DNA of 64,000 nucleotides. Source: an uncultured Lachnospiraceae bacterium (GTDB taxonomy: Bacteria; Bacillota; Clostridia; Lachnospirales; Lachnospiraceae). The stretch is from NCBI GenBank assembly GCA_910578795.1, contig CAJTSD010000001.1, positions 43,398-107,397 on the forward strand, in the 5' to 3' direction. A program made the translations under genes and the position numbers. The notes beneath the pieces were generated by a model that worked only from the letters and a program-made list of their open reading frames with translations, had not been told where the DNA came from and searched no databases. This document shows, in pieces, positions 61,010-64,000 of the stretch. Positions within the stretch are counted from its first letter, which is position 1; every line of letters begins with the position of its first letter.

Positions 61010-62617
61010 TTACGGGTTACATCCCACTGATTGCCAGCTTGATATTCCAATCACCGGAAGCGCAAACTGCGTGTATGCTGCCGACTGCGGCGTATCAATA
61101 TACTTATATACCTCACACATCTTCTTTGGCGTACTGATAATACCATTTGCATCACAGTTATAAATGCCGCACGCAATTTTATCAGATGTCTTTTCATAGA
61201 GATTGTCTACTGCCCTGTGCACAATAAAGCCCTTTATGTGCGGATTTCTCTCCGCAAGCTTGTACGCATACGCAAAAGACGCTGCCTGCGTTGCCTCATC
61301 AGAACCCAGTGAATTAAACAAAATCTCTGATATGATAATATATCTCACCTGCCCGTTCGGTGCAAGGAGGGAAGGCTGTGCCATATAATTTGTAAACACA
61401 TCCATATTCTGCGGATTAATCATTCTTGTATTTGCATCATTACTAATCAGATGCAGTGCCTTATAGTTTGATGGCATATCCCAAAATTTCGGTGTCGTAA
61501 GCGGCACCGGATGCGGATGCCATGCTACGCCCCAATCGATGTTACCATGTGACGCAACATCCACATTAAACGCGTCAATAAATTTCTTTGCACCGTATTG
61601 ATTTGCCGTTCCGTCTTCCCATGTCCATCTTTGGTCAATACAGGTAAGCACTCTTGCGTTTGCGTTTTGCGCCTTAATTGCATTATAACATACGCGGAAT
61701 GCCTTTTCATACTCCAGCGCGAAGCCTGTCACATTGTAATTTCCTGCAAAATACCACGGATTATTATTATTAACCTCGTTTCCGATAATCCAGTTCGTAA
61801 TCAGACCCGTTGCAGGATTGCTATAGCGCTGAGTGAGAAATGCCATAAGCGCCTCAATTGATTCTGCACCAAGCTGCTCGTCCATATTAAAGGCATAATG
61901 ACGGTAACCGGCAACTCTTGCTGCAGGTTTTACTGTAAGCGCTGTCGCCGCATTGTAATAGTTTACGATATTCATCGTCACTTCTACCTTTTGTGCCGCA
62001 AAAAGCTGCATTACCATATCATATTCCGACACGACCTGCTTATTAAAGCTATAGGGCTTTCCGTTATATGTAAAAGAAACGCCTTCTCCGGGTGTGAAAA
62101 AACGGTCAATTGCAAGCTCATAGCTCGCATGCTGTACACCGAGCTCCGGAAGCACCATGATGGACGAGTTGTCCGCTGTGATGCCCTTAATCGATAACGG
62201 CACCGGATTGATTGCCGTATATACGGCTCCGGCTTCCGGATTTGTAATATAAAACTCCTGGCTCACTGCCGTATATGCACCGCCTGCTTTTGCCGCTACT
62301 ACAAATCTTGAACACAGTTTGGAATTGACTGTGTTTTTATCAAGCGTTGTTGTAAAAGTAACTGTCGGAGCATTTGCTGCCGTCGCACAAAAATCAACCC
62401 TTCCCGCAATGGAATTCTGATAGGGTTTCAGCTCAAACAGATACAGGTTTCCGTCTTCACTTGCCACGCCGGATGTTGTTGCCGTGACCGTAATCTGATT
62501 TGCACCGCTGATAATGCACTGTGTAATCGTTGCCGTTCCAGCCGCAAACGCCGTCACTGACATGACGCATACGAGCATCATGCAAAGCGCCGCCCAAAGC
62601 GTTAGTTTCTTTTTCAT
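61010..62617 (-). CDS. Secreted DUF5722 protein, glycoside-hydrolase-like
   Basis: 535 residues. Signal peptide ~1-26 (ending VTAFA, then AGTATITQC). A ~110-residue N-terminal Ig-like part is followed by a TIM-barrel-like DUF5722 domain (~150-510): 'RVAGYRHYAFNMDE', 'ITNWIIGNEVNNNN' (candidate acid/base Glu) and 'VRYIIISEILFNSLGSDE' (candidate nucleophile Glu), 'HPHPVPLTTP'. The paired Glu residues on strands 4 and 7 are the clan-A hydrolase pattern. Likely an exported glycan-acting enzyme; the substrate is unknown. Confidence 0.8.
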   Translation of the reverse strand: MKKKLTLWAALCMMLVCVMSVTAFAAGTATITQCIISGANQITVTATTSGVASEDGNLYLFELKPYQNSIAGRVDFCATAANAPTVTFTTTLDKNTVNSKLCSRFVVAAKAGGAYTAVSQEFYITNPEAGAVYTAINPVPLSIKGITADNSSIMVLPELGVQHASYELAIDRFFTPGEGVSFTYNGKPYSFNKQVVSEYDMVMQLFAAQKVEVTMNIVNYYNAATALTVKPAARVAGYRHYAFNMDEQLGAESIEALMAFLTQRYSNPATGLITNWIIGNEVNNNNPWYFAGNYNVTGFALEYEKAFRVCYNAIKAQNANARVLTCIDQRWTWEDGTANQYGAKKFIDAFNVDVASHGNIDWGVAWHPHPVPLTTPKFWDMPSNYKALHLISNDANTRMINPQNMDVFTNYMAQPSLLAPNGQVRYIIISEILFNSLGSDEATQAASFAYAYKLAERNPHIKGFIVHRAVDNLYEKTSDKIACGIYNCDANGIISTPKKMCEVYKYIDTPQSAAYTQFALPVIGISSWQSVGCNP

Positions 62618-62664
62618 GAAATACCTCCCATAATTAAATTAAATTTGATGACTTGGTACGGAAT

Positions 62665-62693
62665 ATTATATCATTTTAAAAATCAAATTACAA
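62665..62693 (-). promoter_or_regulatory. Promoter of the DUF5722 gene
   Basis: TTGTAA (62688-62693 on minus), 17 bp, TATAAT (62665-62670), ~48 nt before the ATG. Confidence 0.75.
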
Positions 62694-62706
62694 TATATTT
62701 AGCATG

Positions 62707-64000
62707 TCATTTAATATACGTCACAAATGCATTTCCATTCTGCCAAAACAAATTGGTGGCATCATTCATTCCTACCTTATATACGGTACCTGTTTCAGGA
62801 TTCATTACAACGACATTCAGCTCATTAAAACCAATCAGCAGCATTGCTCTGCCATCTTCCAGATTCACGAGCACTGGAATATCCTTATTTGTATAATAAA
62901 GAATTGCGTCAAGGCTCACGCCGCGAAGCTCCAGCACCTTGGCACCATTTAAATTCTCCTCAAGAATCTGTTTCACACTGCTGCCGCGTTCCAGCATGGG
63001 CTGTACATTTTTCACCACGCCTTCAAATTCCAAAATCGTTTCCAGACACGTCGCAAGTTCACTGTTATTCTCCTCTGCCTGTCTTCCCGTTATCGCCAAT
63101 ATCTGATTCCTCGTACTGCGCGAGGTCTTTTTCCAAACATAGTCACCTTTTTCATCCACCACCGTACCATTTATTGTATATGCAAGTTTGATTGCATCCG
63201 CCTCATGTGTAAAGGTTCCGTCTATCCCATATTTTCCATAAACATAATAACGGCTTATGGGATGCTCTATTTCTATTTTCATCTCCCTGGATCCCTCAAA
63301 CATTAACAGCAACGGTATCGTGTGTTTGAGCTTCCTGGGCTCTACCACATTCTTCAGGACAATCTGCACAATGTTCTCATAACTCTGCGTCGCAACGACC
63401 TCCGAAGAATTGTATCCCGTTTCCTCCATCATATTATTGACAATCTGATCTGGCTCACACTCTTCATAGCTGCCTGTTTCCGCATTCTTCCGCATTCTTG
63501 TAAGCGTAATCAGATTATCCTCTATGACCGCACCCGTAACAAAGATTCCATTGTGCTCATATGTTTTTAAAACTTCCCCTTGTTCATCCTGAATATACAC
63601 CGCATGCATTAAAAAGGTCACCGCACCTGAAACATCCACTTCGATATCGTCATATTTTGCCACACCGTAAATCAAATCCTCATTAATAAAGCCAAGTGGT
63701 AAAAGCCTGCTGTTTCCCTGTGCCTTGATTTCGCCCGTAACCCCCGTATTCAAATTCATGCGGATTAACTGCGTACAATCATATGCATCGGCGGAATTCT
63801 GCCACACAAGCATTTTATCACTCCCCGATACCTGAAAACTGCCCTGCTGGAGATTTTCCGCAACCACACTGCTTGTGCGCTCTACCAAATTCATTGCCAA
63901 AATAACACCGTCGAGGTAAATATAAAAGACACCGCTTTTATTCATATAGGAAAGCTGGTCAATATCTGTTTTCAGTATTGCAAACGATTTATCATAAGGG
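62707..64000 (-). CDS. C39-like-domain protein, 5' end beyond right edge
   Basis: The frame is open to 64000; an internal ATG at 63945 exists, but the 18 codons before it read as normal protein, so the start is outside. The visible ~430 residues begin with beta-propeller-like repeats ('GVFYIYLDGVILAMNL', 'GSFQVSGSDKMLVWQNSADAYDCTQLIRMNL', 'GFINEDLIYGVAKYDD'). The last ~90 residues ('VLELRGVSLDAILYYTNKDIPVLVNLEDGRAMLLIGFNELNVVVMNPETGTVYKVG') follow a C39-type peptidase fold in which the His is replaced, so it is a pseudo-enzyme module. Probably an exported or membrane protein of the envelope cluster. Confidence 0.65.
   Translation of the reverse strand, partial: PYDKSFAILKTDIDQLSYMNKSGVFYIYLDGVILAMNLVERTSSVVAENLQQGSFQVSGSDKMLVWQNSADAYDCTQLIRMNLNTGVTGEIKAQGNSRLLPLGFINEDLIYGVAKYDDIEVDVSGAVTFLMHAVYIQDEQGEVLKTYEHNGIFVTGAVIEDNLITLTRMRKNAETGSYEECEPDQIVNNMMEETGYNSSEVVATQSYENIVQIVLKNVVEPRKLKHTIPLLLMFEGSREMKIEIEHPISRYYVYGKYGIDGTFTHEADAIKLAYTINGTVVDEKGDYVWKKTSRSTRNQILAITGRQAEENNSELATCLETILEFEGVVKNVQPMLERGSSVKQILEENLNGAKVLELRGVSLDAILYYTNKDIPVLVNLEDGRAMLLIGFNELNVVVMNPETGTVYKVGMNDATNLFWQNGNAFVTYIK

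Overview
The window looks like a chromosomal segment of an anaerobic, low-to-moderate-GC Firmicute of the class Clostridia, most probably a Lachnospiraceae gut commensal. The reasons are the GlgC/GlgD pair next to SpoVG, the murC - dnaD - dnaI-like - long PRPP synthetase run, a class Ic aspartate aminotransferase, DUF4317 and DUF5722 proteins, an IleS of the eukaryote-like type 2, and Gram-positive style promoters, Shine-Dalgarno sites and terminators. No rRNA, tRNA or CRISPR array was seen.

Layout. 1-7071 (minus strand): one tight transcription unit from a promoter at 7117-7144, encoding a CHASE2-adenylate cyclase, a TIM-barrel protein, a GAF/HD-GYP protein, a FecR-domain membrane protein and, after a short gap, a secreted repeat protein cut by the left edge. 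7202-9323: aminotransferase and HAD phosphatase. 9408-11387: an accessory pair, a DUF4391-like protein and a BrxD-like P-loop ATPase, with two inverted repeats between them. 11627-13566: BlaR1/BlaI-type sensor and repressor with a clear operator-flanked promoter. 13594-14360: a possible 27-codon mini-gene and a RelE/ParE toxin-antitoxin pair. 14464-22830: mfd, pth, a 54-residue cysteine-rich protein, and a CotH / DUF4956 / VTC polyphosphate-polymerase cluster. 22925-31253: housekeeping block (spoVG, glgD, glgC, then divergent murC, dnaD-like, dnaI-like, prs) with a cluster of DnaA-box-like sites before the primosome genes. 31276-35088: galE, a HAAS-domain protein, a cyclopropane-fatty-acid synthase and a cytoplasmic Cu/Zn superoxide dismutase. 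35193-38141: a scrambled restriction-modification island (C5 methyltransferase with XRE controller, a second methyltransferase reduced to its first 19 codons, a zinc-finger-like ORF, and hsdM cut off just before its SAM motif). 38328-43213: two ABC exporter half-transporters and a divergent AraC regulator separated by a repeat-rich spacer. 43274-48015: a large lipoprotein and an RloA/RloB anti-phage-type pair whose rloB carries an in-frame amber codon at a position where the family normally has Trp. 48258-64000: gdhA, a Na/phosphate cotransporter, a CPBP protease, DUF4317, an HTH-TPR regulator, ileS, and an envelope cluster (GT-C-like membrane protein, DUF5722 secreted protein, C39-like-domain protein cut by the right edge).

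The most interesting signals are (i) a 14-bp palindrome, TGACAYNNRTGTCA, found seven times, six of them inside unrelated genes and in different reading frames, far above chance; (ii) the cyclase/HD-GYP/FecR signalling operon; (iii) the DUF4391 + BrxD-like ATPase pair; (iv) the amber-interrupted rloB; and (v) the chimeric junctions in the restriction-modification island. All identifications come from reading the sequence and from family knowledge; no database search was run.
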